NCBI RefSeq assembly: GCF_016786325.1
Contig: NZ_JADWYU010000094.1
Location: 697-64,696, forward strand
DNA: 64,000 nt
Reading direction: 5' to 3'
Source of the DNA: Frankia nepalensis
Lineage (GTDB): Bacteria > Actinomycetota > Actinomycetes > Frankiales > Frankiaceae
Notes under the pieces: model-generated
Told to the model about the DNA's origin: nothing
The model's input: the letters and a program-made list of their open reading frames with translations, nothing else
Database searches by the model: none
Made by a program: the position numbers and the translations under genes
Part shown: positions 43,681-52,882 of the stretch, piece by piece
How positions within the stretch are numbered: the first letter of the stretch is position 1
Layout: every line of letters starts with the position of its first letter

Positions 43681-46600
43681 CCACTCCGCTCCCGTCCGCG
43701 CGAGGCGCCCGTACTGCCGGAATCGTCGGCGCCTTCACCGCTGTCCGCACTGTCGGCGGCCTGCTGCCCGCCGACGCGCTGATTGCCGTCGCCGCCGGCC
43801 GCGACCTGTCCGGCCTCCGCCCGGCCGACTACGGCTTGGTCGACAAGGAAACTCTCCGCGAGGCGGCGAACCGATCGTTCACCAGGCTTCAAGCGGCGTG
43901 GGCTGACTTCCGCCGAGTCGTCCCAGCGGGGCCGGTTCTTGGCACCGAGACGACGCCCACCCGGCGCTGGCTCCAGGTCCTATTCACCGAGCTGGGCTAC
44001 GGCCGTCTACCAACCGCGCCAGCCGGCGGTATCGCCGTCGACGGGTCCGCAGGTAGCAAGAGCTATCCAGTCTCTCATCTGTGGGGCAAGAGCCCGATCC
44101 ACCTGCTCGGCGCTGGGATCAGCCTCGACCACCGCACCGCGGGTGTCGCCGGCGCCGCCGCGTCCGCGCCTCACTCCATGGTCCAGGAACTGCTCAACCG
44201 GGCACCCGACCTGCTCTGGGGCTTCGTCTCCAATGGGCTGAGGCTTCGGCTGCTGCGCGACTCGGCCTCGCTCGTCCGCCAGGCTTACGTCGAGTTCGAC
44301 CTCGAAGCGATGTTCGACGGCGAGGTCTTCGCTGACTTCGCCCTGCTCTGGCTCGTCGCCCACGCCAGCCGGGTCGAGCCCCGCCCCGACAGCGATGCCC
44401 GCCCCGACACCTGCTGGCTTGAAAGGTGGCGCACCGAAGGCATCAGCCGCGGTACCCGCGCCCTGACCGCGCTGCGCGACGGCGTCAGCCAGGCACTCGT
44501 CACCCTTGGCCGCGGCTTCCTCCGTCATCCGGACAACACCGCTCTGCGCGCCGCCCTCGCCGACGGCACACTGCCCAGCCGCGAGTACTACCGGCTGCTG
44601 CTCCGCGTCGTCTACCAGCTACTCGTCCTCTTCGTCGCCGAGGACCGCGACCTGCTCCACCCATCCGGTGCCACTCCGACCGCCCGCGACACCTACACCC
44701 GGTTCTTCTCCACCGACCGGCTCCGACGGCTCTCCCGCCGCCGCTCCGGCGTCTCCGGCGCCCGCCACCACGACCTGTGGACCGCCCACCAACTCGTCCT
44801 CGCCGGCCTCGGCGACGAACAGGGCCGGCCCGAGCTTGGACTGCCCGGTCTCGGCGGCATCTACGAGCCCGAACTACTCGGCCCACTCGGCGCCGCGACA
44901 ATCACCAACGCCGACCTGCTCGCCGCGGTACGCGCGCTGTCTGTCACCCGCGACGATTCCGGCCTGCCCCGCCAGGTCGACTACCGCAACCTCGGCGCCG
45001 AAGAACTCGGCGGCATCTACGAGTCCCTCCTCGAACTCGTCCCCCAGTACGACGTGGCAAGCGGAGAGTTCATCCTCGACGTCGCCGCCGGCCACGACCG
45101 CAAGACCACCGGCAGCTACTACACCCCGCCTGGCCTCGTCGAAATCCTCCTCGACGAGGCACTCGACCCGGTACTCGACGACGCCGAGAAGTCCGGCACG
45201 ACGGCGGAAGAGAGGGAGAAGGCCCTCCTCGCCGTCACCGTCTGCGATCCGGCGTGCGGCTCCGGCCACTTCCTCGCCGCCGCCGCCCGCCGGATCGCCC
45301 GCCGCCTCGCCGCCGTCCGCACCGGCGAAGCCGAACCTCCGGTCGCCGCCACCCAGACCGCCATGCGCGACGTCGTCGCGCACTGCATTTACGGCGTCGA
45401 CCTCAACCCCATGGCCGCCGAACTCGCCAAGGTCGCCCTCTGGCTCGAAGCCCTCGACCCCGGCCGGCCGTTGTCCTTCCTCGACGCCCACGTCAAGGTC
45501 GGCAACGCGCTGATCGGCGACAGCCTGCTCGACCCGAAGCTGATCGCCGCCCCGGAAGCGGGCGACCCGCTGCTCGACGGCGCCCGCGTCGGCGACAAGA
45601 TCGAACTCGTCCGGCTTGCCCTGCCCGACGAGGCGTTCACCGCCAAGGTCGGAGACGACAAGGCCCAGGTCGCTCACTACCGCAAGCGCAACCGCGCCGA
45701 GCGCAAGGCGATGGAGAACCCCGAGTCCTCGCTCTTCGCCCTCGGTATCCACAGCGAGTGGCGGTCAGCCTTCAGGCAGGTCGCGGATCTGCCTGAAGAC
45801 AGCCTGGCCGCCGTCCACCAGAAGAAGAACGCGTGGGCGAAGGCCGAGTCCGACGGGACGATGCTGCGCGAGCGGCTCGCCGCCGACGCCTGGTGCGCCA
45901 CGTTCGCCTGGCCCCACCGGCTCGACCCGGACGCCGTCCGCCGGAGCGAAGAACGGGTCAAGAACAAGGTCACTCCGCTGGGGCCGGAAGACCTACGCGC
46001 CGATCCGCCGCCGCCCACCGCCGAGACCATCATCAGAATCCGCGAGGACGGTGCCGCCGCACTCACCAGAGAGCAGATCAAGGAGCTTACCGAGCTTCGG
46101 GAGAGCCACCGCTTCTTCCACTGGCCGCTGGAGTTCCCCGAGATCCTCCCTGGCGGGTTCGCCTGCGTACTCGGCAACCCGCCGTGGGAACGGGTCAAGC
46201 TCCAGGACGAGGAGTTCTTCGCGACCCGCGCCCCCGAGATCGCCGACGCCCCGAACGCCGCGGCCCGTAAGAAGCTGATCGCCACGCTGCCGGATGAACG
46301 TCCACCACTCTGGGACGAGTACCAACGCGCGCTCCGCGCCGCCGACATCGGAAGCGGGTTCGGTCATGACTCGGGCCGCTACCCGCTGACCGGACACGGC
46401 GACATCAACACGTTCCAGCTCTTCGCGGAGCACGATCTTGCCATCACCGCCCGGCATGGCCGAGCAGGTGTCGTCCTCCCAACCAACATCGCGACCGGTG
46501 ATACTACTGCGCCCTTCTTCCGACACTTGGTTGAGACATCGACCCTCGCCGGCTTTCTCGACTTCGAGAACGAGGCGAAGATCTTTTCGGGCGTTACCAA

Positions 46601-47927
46601 TAAGTTCCGTTTCGCAGTGCTATGTGCCACCGGCGGCCTCCGGCTTTCCCATACATCGCTAGCCTTTTCGACCCGGCACCTGCAGGATCTGCCGGAGCGG
46701 CGGTTCGTCCTGCTGCCTGACGAGATTCTGCTGGTTAACCCGAACAGCGGGACGCTGCCGGTCTTCCGCTCCCGCACCGACGCCGAGATCACCATCGGCA
46801 TCCACCGCCGCGTCCCGGTCCTCGTCAATGGCGACGAGAACCCATGGGGCGTCTCGTTCCTCCGCATGTTCGACATGGCCAACGACTCGTCGCACTTCCG
46901 GACAGAGAAGCAACTACGCCAGGATGGCTGGACCGAGGAAGGTGACGCCTTCGTTCGCGGCAATGAGCGGATGCTTCCTCTTGTTGAGGGCAAGATGTTG
47001 CACTTGTACGATCACCGGTATGCGACCTACGAAGCGGCGACGCAGGCGCAACTTAACAAGGGGACCCTGCCGCGACTAAATGATGACCAACATGGCGACC
47101 CGGATTTGGTAGCATGGCCGCAATACTGGCTTATTAATTCCGCGGTTCACGACAGACTTGGTGATCGCTGGAACCGTGAGTGGCTGCTGGGTTGGCGCGA
47201 TATAACGACGAGCGTCAACGAACGCACTGTGATCACATCGGTATTTCCTGCCGGCGCGGTTGGCCACACGGAGCCGATTATCTTGACAGATAACCGCGAG
47301 TTCGCTGCTCTTCACGCCAATCTCTCGAGTGTGGTCGTGGACTATGCCGCACGCCAGAAGATCAGCGGCGCACACCTCACCTTTGGTAACATGGAACAGC
47401 TCCCAGTGATGCCGCCGACGGCATACTGCGTCTCCGCCTCATGGGATTCGGCAGTCGAGCTGCGGGACTGGATTGCCGAGCGAGTGCTGGAACTGTCGTA
47501 CACGTCGTGGGACATGGCGCCCTATGCCGACGACCTGCACGACGATGGTCCGCCGTTCCGGTGGGACCCCGAGCGGCGTGCGCAGATCCGGGCCGAGTTG
47601 GACGCGGCGTACCTGCACCTCTACGGCCTGAATCGTGCCGAGGCCGAGCACGTCTTGGACTCATTCTTCGTCCTTCGCAAGAACGAGGAGAAGGCCTTCG
47701 GCACGTTTCGCACCCGCACCCTCGTCCTTGCGGCCTACGACGCCATGGCCACCGGCCACTTCGTCTCCCCGCTGACCCCACCTCCGGGCGATGGCCCTCG
47801 CCACACCGACGATGGGCGCCGAAGGATCATCGCCCAGAATCGCGATAGCAGCCCGGCCGCACAGGAGGAGATCGAGGTCGACGACCTAACTGGCGCCCTC
47901 TTCAAGCCAAAGGGGACACTGTTCTGA
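43677..47927 (+). CDS. Large N6-adenine DNA methyltransferase (DrmMI/PglX-like)
   Basis: 1,416 residues. TTGSYYTPPGLVEILLDEAL (about 478) leads into motif I, CDPACGSGHFLAAAARRIA (about 524), then YGVDLNPMAAELAKVALWLE, and motif IV, LGNPPWERVKLQDEEFF (about 834, catalytic NPPW). Size and order match the methyltransferases of DISARM class 1 (DrmMI), BREX (PglX) and type IIG enzymes. No nuclease motif is obvious at the N-terminus, and a C-terminal target-recognition region is likely. It probably methylates a short motif in host DNA. DNA of 46.5-47.4 kb has clearly lower GC third positions than its surroundings, which suggests a recombined target-recognition region. Confidence 0.85.
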   Translation: MTTPLPSARGARTAGIVGAFTAVRTVGGLLPADALIAVAAGRDLSGLRPADYGLVDKETLREAANRSFTRLQAAWADFRRVVPAGPVLGTETTPTRRWLQVLFTELGYGRLPTAPAGGIAVDGSAGSKSYPVSHLWGKSPIHLLGAGISLDHRTAGVAGAAASAPHSMVQELLNRAPDLLWGFVSNGLRLRLLRDSASLVRQAYVEFDLEAMFDGEVFADFALLWLVAHASRVEPRPDSDARPDTCWLERWRTEGISRGTRALTALRDGVSQALVTLGRGFLRHPDNTALRAALADGTLPSREYYRLLLRVVYQLLVLFVAEDRDLLHPSGATPTARDTYTRFFSTDRLRRLSRRRSGVSGARHHDLWTAHQLVLAGLGDEQGRPELGLPGLGGIYEPELLGPLGAATITNADLLAAVRALSVTRDDSGLPRQVDYRNLGAEELGGIYESLLELVPQYDVASGEFILDVAAGHDRKTTGSYYTPPGLVEILLDEALDPVLDDAEKSGTTAEEREKALLAVTVCDPACGSGHFLAAAARRIARRLAAVRTGEAEPPVAATQTAMRDVVAHCIYGVDLNPMAAELAKVALWLEALDPGRPLSFLDAHVKVGNALIGDSLLDPKLIAAPEAGDPLLDGARVGDKIELVRLALPDEAFTAKVGDDKAQVAHYRKRNRAERKAMENPESSLFALGIHSEWRSAFRQVADLPEDSLAAVHQKKNAWAKAESDGTMLRERLAADAWCATFAWPHRLDPDAVRRSEERVKNKVTPLGPEDLRADPPPPTAETIIRIREDGAAALTREQIKELTELRESHRFFHWPLEFPEILPGGFACVLGNPPWERVKLQDEEFFATRAPEIADAPNAAARKKLIATLPDERPPLWDEYQRALRAADIGSGFGHDSGRYPLTGHGDINTFQLFAEHDLAITARHGRAGVVLPTNIATGDTTAPFFRHLVETSTLAGFLDFENEAKIFSGVTNKFRFAVLCATGGLRLSHTSLAFSTRHLQDLPERRFVLLPDEILLVNPNSGTLPVFRSRTDAEITIGIHRRVPVLVNGDENPWGVSFLRMFDMANDSSHFRTEKQLRQDGWTEEGDAFVRGNERMLPLVEGKMLHLYDHRYATYEAATQAQLNKGTLPRLNDDQHGDPDLVAWPQYWLINSAVHDRLGDRWNREWLLGWRDITTSVNERTVITSVFPAGAVGHTEPIILTDNREFAALHANLSSVVVDYAARQKISGAHLTFGNMEQLPVMPPTAYCVSASWDSAVELRDWIAERVLELSYTSWDMAPYADDLHDDGPPFRWDPERRAQIRAELDAAYLHLYGLNRAEAEHVLDSFFVLRKNEEKAFGTFRTRTLVLAAYDAMATGHFVSPLTPPPGDGPRHTDDGRRRIIAQNRDSSPAAQEEIEVDDLTGALFKPKGTLF

Positions 47928-48012
47928 TGCCCGCGTCGGGCGTCGCAGTCGGAGGATCGCAGGAGCATGCATTGCCTACTGCTTGGCCCTTGAACTCGGT
48001 GGAGGTACGCCG

Positions 48013-50328
48013 GTGAGCGGCGAGGATCAGGTCTATGCGGCGGCGCGGCTGGTGCTGGAGCGCGGTTTCGTTCAGGACGACTCCGTCTTCGCGCCCGGCC
48101 GGTCTGTGTGGACCCAGGAAAACGCCTTGGACCTCGCGTACCGGCTGGAGCATCCCCCGGCGGGGCCGGGCAGTTTTCTGGACAAGCTTCGGGTGGAGCT
48201 GGCGGACGCCAGCCCGGAGGTGGTCCAGCTCGCGGCTGAGGTCCTCTACCTGCACTTCCTGCCGGTGCTGGGGATGAACGGCTCGACGAAGCGGCTCGCG
48301 CTCCGGAAGGTGTTCGACGAGTCCGCAGGCGCGTTGAAGCTGCCCGCCGACCTCGACGGTGCTCTCGACAACGGCGTCATCTGGGTGGGGATCGCGTACT
48401 ACCGGTACCGGCCGGCGCAGGTGATCTGGCTGGCCAGCGTCGTCGCCGCGGTGAAGGCCCTTGCGCCGGAGCTGCGCGCCGACCTGTTGAAGAGCCCGTG
48501 GGACTTCCGAGACCTGCTCGACCAGGTGCCGACGACGACGGCCGCCGGTCAACGCCGGGCGCTGTTGCACCTCGCCTTCCCGCGGACGTTCCTCAACAGC
48601 CTGCGCGCCGACCACCCTGGCGCGATCATGGAGGCGTTCGGCTACCTGGCGGGGCAGCGGCCGCGCGGCGACCTGGAGGCGGACTTTGCCGCCTTCTGGG
48701 AGGCGCTCAGCCTCAAGGAAGGCCGGCCGATCGACTTCTTCCAGCCGCCGTGGCGGGATCAGTGGATGACTCCGGCGACCGAACCCGAGGGGACGGCCTC
48801 GACTCACACCGGCTGGCTGGTGCGCGGCGCCAACATCTCGCGGACCAATCTCGTCCCGGAGTGGCTGCGCGACGGCTACTGCTCGATGTCCTGGCCCGAC
48901 TACCCGGACATCCCTGTCGGGCTGTCGCGGACGCAGCTCGCGCAGCTGGTCCGCGCGTCGGAGCCCGGCTTGCGACCGAGCCAGGAAGGCAACTGGATCG
49001 GGCTGCTCGACCGCTTCTTCAATCGGATGCAGGTCGGCGATCTGGTCGTGACCGTCGATGGTCCCCAGGTCTACGTCGGCATTCTCGACGGGCCGCCGAC
49101 CTGGGAGCAGAAGACTCCGCTGGCCGACCGACGTCGCGCCGTCCGCTGGCTCAATGCCGACAAGCCGATCAACCGGTCCGATCTTTCGGAGGCGGCGCAG
49201 AACCGGCTGCGCGGGCAGCTCACGGTCAGCGGCCTCGGTGACGAGGCGGGCGAGTTCCTCCAGTTGGCCCAGCTTGAGATCGGCGCGGAGGTTATTGACC
49301 CCGCTCCGGTCGACGACCCGGCCGTCGCGGCCGCATTGAAGGCAGCGGAGACGACCTTCAAACCCGAGGTCCGGCCCCAGCTCCAGGACCTGCCGGCCCC
49401 CAGCCAGGAGTTCGCTGACAACCTGCTGGTCGACCTCCCGTGGCTCACCGAGACGATGGAGCTGCTCAACGAGAAGAAGCAGATCGTGCTCTATGGCCCG
49501 CCCGGTACCGGCAAGACCTATCTGGCGCAGGAGATCGCTGAGTCTCTCGTTGAACAGACGAACGGTGAGTACCGGCTGGTGCAGTTCCACCCTTCGTACG
49601 CCTATGAGGACTTCGTCGAAGGCTTCCGCCCCTCGACGGCCGGCGACGACACCTTCAAGTTCGCCAAGGAGCCTGGCCCGTTCCGCCGCCTGGTCGCCGC
49701 TGCGCTGGCGAACCCGTCTGGGGCCTACATCCTGGTGATCGACGAGATCAACCGGGCGAACCTTGCGAAGGTCTTCGGAGAGCTGTACTTCCTCCTGGAG
49801 TACCGGGACAGGACGATCCAGCTGCAGTACTCCCCAGAGGACGACTTTGCGCTGCCGAAGAACGTCTTCCTCATCGGCACGATGAACACCGCTGACCGGT
49901 CGATCGCGCTGGTCGACGCCGCGATGCGGCGCCGCTTCGCCTGGCAATCCCTCTTCCCAGGCGAACCGCCGGTCGCGGGGATGCTCCGTCGCTGGCTGGC
50001 GGACAATGGCAAGCCAGCCCACATCGCCGACCTGCTCGACGAGCTCAACAGAGCAATCGCAGACCGGGACGCCGCCATCGGCCCGTCGTACCTGATGAAC
50101 TCCCGGGTGGCGACGAAGGACGGACTCGCCCGGATCTGGAAGACACAGATCCTGCCGCTCCTTGAGGAGCGGCACCTCGGCGAGCATCCCGACGTCCCCG
50201 CGTTCGTCCGCCAGCGCTACGGCCTCGATGTGCTCCTGCCCACGGTCACGCCGCCGGTCCCACCCCAGCCGGAAGCGGACGGGATTGACGCGGGCGACGG
50301 CACCGGCGAGGCGCCGCCGCCGGCATGA
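48013..50328 (+). CDS. mcrB: McrB-like AAA+ GTPase with extended N-terminus
   Basis: 771 residues from GTG 48013, with GGAGG seven bases upstream; it starts 85 bp after the methyltransferase gene. The C-terminal half is the McrB motor: GPPGTGKTYLAQEIAESLVE (about 495), VIDEINRANLAKVFGE (about 575), and GTMNTADRSIALVDAAMRRR (about 621, the McrB MNTADRS signature). The 460-residue N-terminus is not the standard DUF3578. A part of it (GWLVRGANISRTNLVPEWLR…GDLVVTVDGPQVYVGILDG) is like the EVE/PUA-type readers of modified bases found on other McrB proteins (inference). It should hydrolyse GTP and drive the McrC nuclease. It overlaps mcrC by four bases. Confidence 0.85.
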   Translation: MSGEDQVYAAARLVLERGFVQDDSVFAPGRSVWTQENALDLAYRLEHPPAGPGSFLDKLRVELADASPEVVQLAAEVLYLHFLPVLGMNGSTKRLALRKVFDESAGALKLPADLDGALDNGVIWVGIAYYRYRPAQVIWLASVVAAVKALAPELRADLLKSPWDFRDLLDQVPTTTAAGQRRALLHLAFPRTFLNSLRADHPGAIMEAFGYLAGQRPRGDLEADFAAFWEALSLKEGRPIDFFQPPWRDQWMTPATEPEGTASTHTGWLVRGANISRTNLVPEWLRDGYCSMSWPDYPDIPVGLSRTQLAQLVRASEPGLRPSQEGNWIGLLDRFFNRMQVGDLVVTVDGPQVYVGILDGPPTWEQKTPLADRRRAVRWLNADKPINRSDLSEAAQNRLRGQLTVSGLGDEAGEFLQLAQLEIGAEVIDPAPVDDPAVAAALKAAETTFKPEVRPQLQDLPAPSQEFADNLLVDLPWLTETMELLNEKKQIVLYGPPGTGKTYLAQEIAESLVEQTNGEYRLVQFHPSYAYEDFVEGFRPSTAGDDTFKFAKEPGPFRRLVAAALANPSGAYILVIDEINRANLAKVFGELYFLLEYRDRTIQLQYSPEDDFALPKNVFLIGTMNTADRSIALVDAAMRRRFAWQSLFPGEPPVAGMLRRWLADNGKPAHIADLLDELNRAIADRDAAIGPSYLMNSRVATKDGLARIWKTQILPLLEERHLGEHPDVPAFVRQRYGLDVLLPTVTPPVPPQPEADGIDAGDGTGEAPPPA

Positions 50329-51530
50329 TCACGCCAATCGTCGTCCGCGAGCACAAGAGCGTCACCGTCCCCGGCCTGCCAGCCGACGTCGCCCGGACGT
50401 TCGCGGCGACTGGTGCCGTCGCCGTCAGCCGTGATCTGGAAGGCGCCGTCTGCCTGGCCGCGTCGTCGACGGTCGGGGTGGTGCGCGCGGGTGACTTTGA
50501 GCTGGTGATCCGCCCGAAGGTCGGCGTCGGCCGCCTTCTCTGGCTTGTCGGTCACGCCCGCGACCAGAAGGGCTGGCGTGACGACGACGTCGACCTGGCC
50601 GAGACCGACGACCTGGTGACCGGTCTCGCCGTAGCGTTCACCCGTCGGGCCGGCCGCGCCCTGGCCGCCGGTGTGCTGCGCGGCTATCAGCCCGTCGCCG
50701 AAACTTCGCCTGTTCTCCGCGGCCGGCTTCGCGAAGCCGACCAGCTGCGCGCCCGCCTCGGCCGCGCCTACCCGCTGGAAGTCGCCTATGACGACTACTC
50801 CGCGGACATCCCGGAAAACCGGATCCTGCTCGGTGCTACCCGCCGCCTGCTCCGCCTGCCCGGCATCCCCGCAGCGACCCGCGCCGCGCTGCACCGCCTC
50901 AACGTCGGTCTCGCTGAGGTCGCCCCGTTGCCGGCCGGCCTACGCGCCCCGGCGACTCCCGAGACCAGGCTCAATCGTCGCTACCAGTCAGCCCTGCGCC
51001 TAGCCCGCCTCGTCCTTGACCACCGCGGTCTCGATATTCCCGCCGCCGACAGCCCCGCCGGCCCGACCCTCGCGGCGACCGGCTTCCTGTTCGACATGAA
51101 CCGCGTCTACGAGGACTGGCTGACCGCAGTGCTCCGCACGGCGCTCGAACATCACGGCGGTGCAGTCGAGGGGCAGAAGGTCATCCGCCTCGACGAGGCT
51201 GGGAAGCTCGCACCCCGTCCGGACATCACCTGGTGGCACGGCGACCAGTGCGCGGCCGTGCTGGACGCGAAATACAAGGCACCGAACAAGGGCTTCCCCA
51301 GCGAGGACGTCTACCAGCTCATCGCGTACTGCACCGCCCTCGACCTCGCCGAAGGTCACCTGATCTATGCGGGTGGTACCCCCGATGTCCATGTGATCCG
51401 AGGCCAAGGCCCCAGGATCCACGTGCATGTACTCGATCTCGCCCGCGACCCGTCGGACCTTCTGCAACAGATCGACTACCTCGCCGGACACGTGGCCGCC
51501 TGCCGCACACGGACGCCTGCCTTCTCATGA
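50325..51530 (+). CDS. mcrC: McrC-like nuclease subunit
   Basis: 401 residues. N-terminal half: the McrB-interacting beta-rich domain (VVREHKSVTVPG, FELVIRPKVGVGRLLWLVGH). The core LREADQLRARLGRAYPLEVA and NRILLGATRRLLRLPG is typical of McrC/5-methylcytosine restriction components. C-terminal PD-(D/E)xK nuclease: RPDITWW (about 299), VLDAKYKAP (Asp 314, Lys 316) and DVYQLIAYC (the Q-x3-Y helix). All catalytic residues are present. Together with McrB it should translocate and cut DNA. Last gene of the packed operon. Confidence 0.85.
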   Translation: MITPIVVREHKSVTVPGLPADVARTFAATGAVAVSRDLEGAVCLAASSTVGVVRAGDFELVIRPKVGVGRLLWLVGHARDQKGWRDDDVDLAETDDLVTGLAVAFTRRAGRALAAGVLRGYQPVAETSPVLRGRLREADQLRARLGRAYPLEVAYDDYSADIPENRILLGATRRLLRLPGIPAATRAALHRLNVGLAEVAPLPAGLRAPATPETRLNRRYQSALRLARLVLDHRGLDIPAADSPAGPTLAATGFLFDMNRVYEDWLTAVLRTALEHHGGAVEGQKVIRLDEAGKLAPRPDITWWHGDQCAAVLDAKYKAPNKGFPSEDVYQLIAYCTALDLAEGHLIYAGGTPDVHVIRGQGPRIHVHVLDLARDPSDLLQQIDYLAGHVAACRTRTPAFS

Positions 51531-51808
51531 CTGCTGAAGGCCAGTAGGGCCGGCATCGCGTTACTTTCGACCCTGAATGACCCACCACTGACGAAGTGGA
51601 CACCCCAGGCGGAGACGCTCGGGTGCTCCGTGTCGGCGGCCGAAGCCAGGACTCATATCTTCTCGAAGTCCGCTTGGTCGAACGTGGGCATGAGTGCATT
51701 GGCGAACGGTGACGTTCCGACCACGCTGGCGGCACGCTTCCAGTACCGTGGCATCGATGTGATTCGCCGTGCTGCCTGGAAGGGACCGGCTCACGTTGGG
51801 TAGCGATC

Positions 51809-52861
51809 TTGTCGGATGACGCCGGCGCCCCATGGGCGGGGTTTTCCGAGGCGTGGCTCCTGGGGTTTCGTCGTATCTACGCCATCTTCGTTGTCCGCGG
51901 AAATCGCGACCCGCACCGCACCGCCATGCGGAGTCCGTGGGCCATGTTCCGTCTGATGTTGCTGTCATACGGCCCCGGTCTGATCGCCGTCGCAGTATCG
52001 GTGACGGCGATCGGCGGAGCGTGGGACCTGTCCGGCGAGGACCTGCTGCTCTTCGCATTGCTGGGAACGGTAAACGGCGGTATGCTCGGAGCAGCCTCAC
52101 TGGCGTGGACTTTTCCTCTCCGGCGACTCGGCACCATCGACGACCTGATCCGTGAGAGCGCACACCGAGATCGAATTGTGTCCCCAGTGCTGCGTGGTTA
52201 CGGCTTCTGGCAGGCCAGCTTACCGATCGCGGCGGCGGTGATCCCCTTCATAGTCCTGCTGATGCGCGGCGACTTCGACGCGCGAAATATCGCGATCACC
52301 GCCAACCTTGCATGGAGTATGTTGTTTCTCGGGAACGTCAGCTACTGGCTGATAGTTCCGCCGATTATGGCGATTCTCATGCGGAAGTGCACAGACCTCA
52401 GCCTCCGGTGGAATGATCCGGCGCGCACGCCAGGAATCAGAACCCTCTCGGAGGGGTACGCATACTCGGCGATCTTCCTGGCACTCGGGGCTTTCGCCGT
52501 CACCTTACCGGGTTTGTTTGGCGGCTCGCCGTTGCTTGGCAGCTATCTTCCCTATCTCTATGGGTTACTGCTCGGACTCTCGTTGTGGGTAGGCGCGTTC
52601 ACGCAGTTCATGCTTTTCACGATCACGCGGCGTTTTCGCCTTCGTATGATGGACACGCTGGCCGGGAATGACGCGTACCTGCTGTCCGAAGTGCGTGCCA
52701 CGGAAATCTTTGAAAAGGTGCGAGCTAGCGAGAACGCACCCAGCACGCGGGCCGCCTATGACATGTTTGCCGGGGCGCCCAGCCTCCCATATGGTACCGG
52801 TCTCATCGTCCAGTACGCGGCAGCCATCTTCGGGTCTGTTGTCGGCTTCCTGCTACAATGA
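51809..52861 (+). CDS. Polytopic membrane protein of unknown function
   Basis: About 350 residues; start uncertain (TTG 51809). Hydrophobic segments are visible near 50-70 (FRLMLLSYGPGLIAVAVSVT), 80-105, 130-155 (ASLPIAAAVIPFIVLLM), 170-195 (LAWSMLFLGNVSYWLIVPPI), 220-245 and 250-280 (YLPYLYGLLLGLSLWVGAFT), with a last one at the C-terminus. No family recognised. It lies 278 bp after mcrC on the same strand, in a lower-GC stretch, so it may be an accessory or an independent gene. Confidence 0.6.
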   Translation: MSDDAGAPWAGFSEAWLLGFRRIYAIFVVRGNRDPHRTAMRSPWAMFRLMLLSYGPGLIAVAVSVTAIGGAWDLSGEDLLLFALLGTVNGGMLGAASLAWTFPLRRLGTIDDLIRESAHRDRIVSPVLRGYGFWQASLPIAAAVIPFIVLLMRGDFDARNIAITANLAWSMLFLGNVSYWLIVPPIMAILMRKCTDLSLRWNDPARTPGIRTLSEGYAYSAIFLALGAFAVTLPGLFGGSPLLGSYLPYLYGLLLGLSLWVGAFTQFMLFTITRRFRLRMMDTLAGNDAYLLSEVRATEIFEKVRASENAPSTRAAYDMFAGAPSLPYGTGLIVQYAAAIFGSVVGFLLQ

Positions 52862-52882
52862 CGCCGACGAACGGAGCCTAGG

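Noticed and set aside
35435-51530. A BREX or standard class 1 DISARM locus
   Set aside because: PglZ, BrxC and BrxL are absent, as is the DISARM phospholipase-D protein DrmC; DrmA and DrmB are not separate genes.
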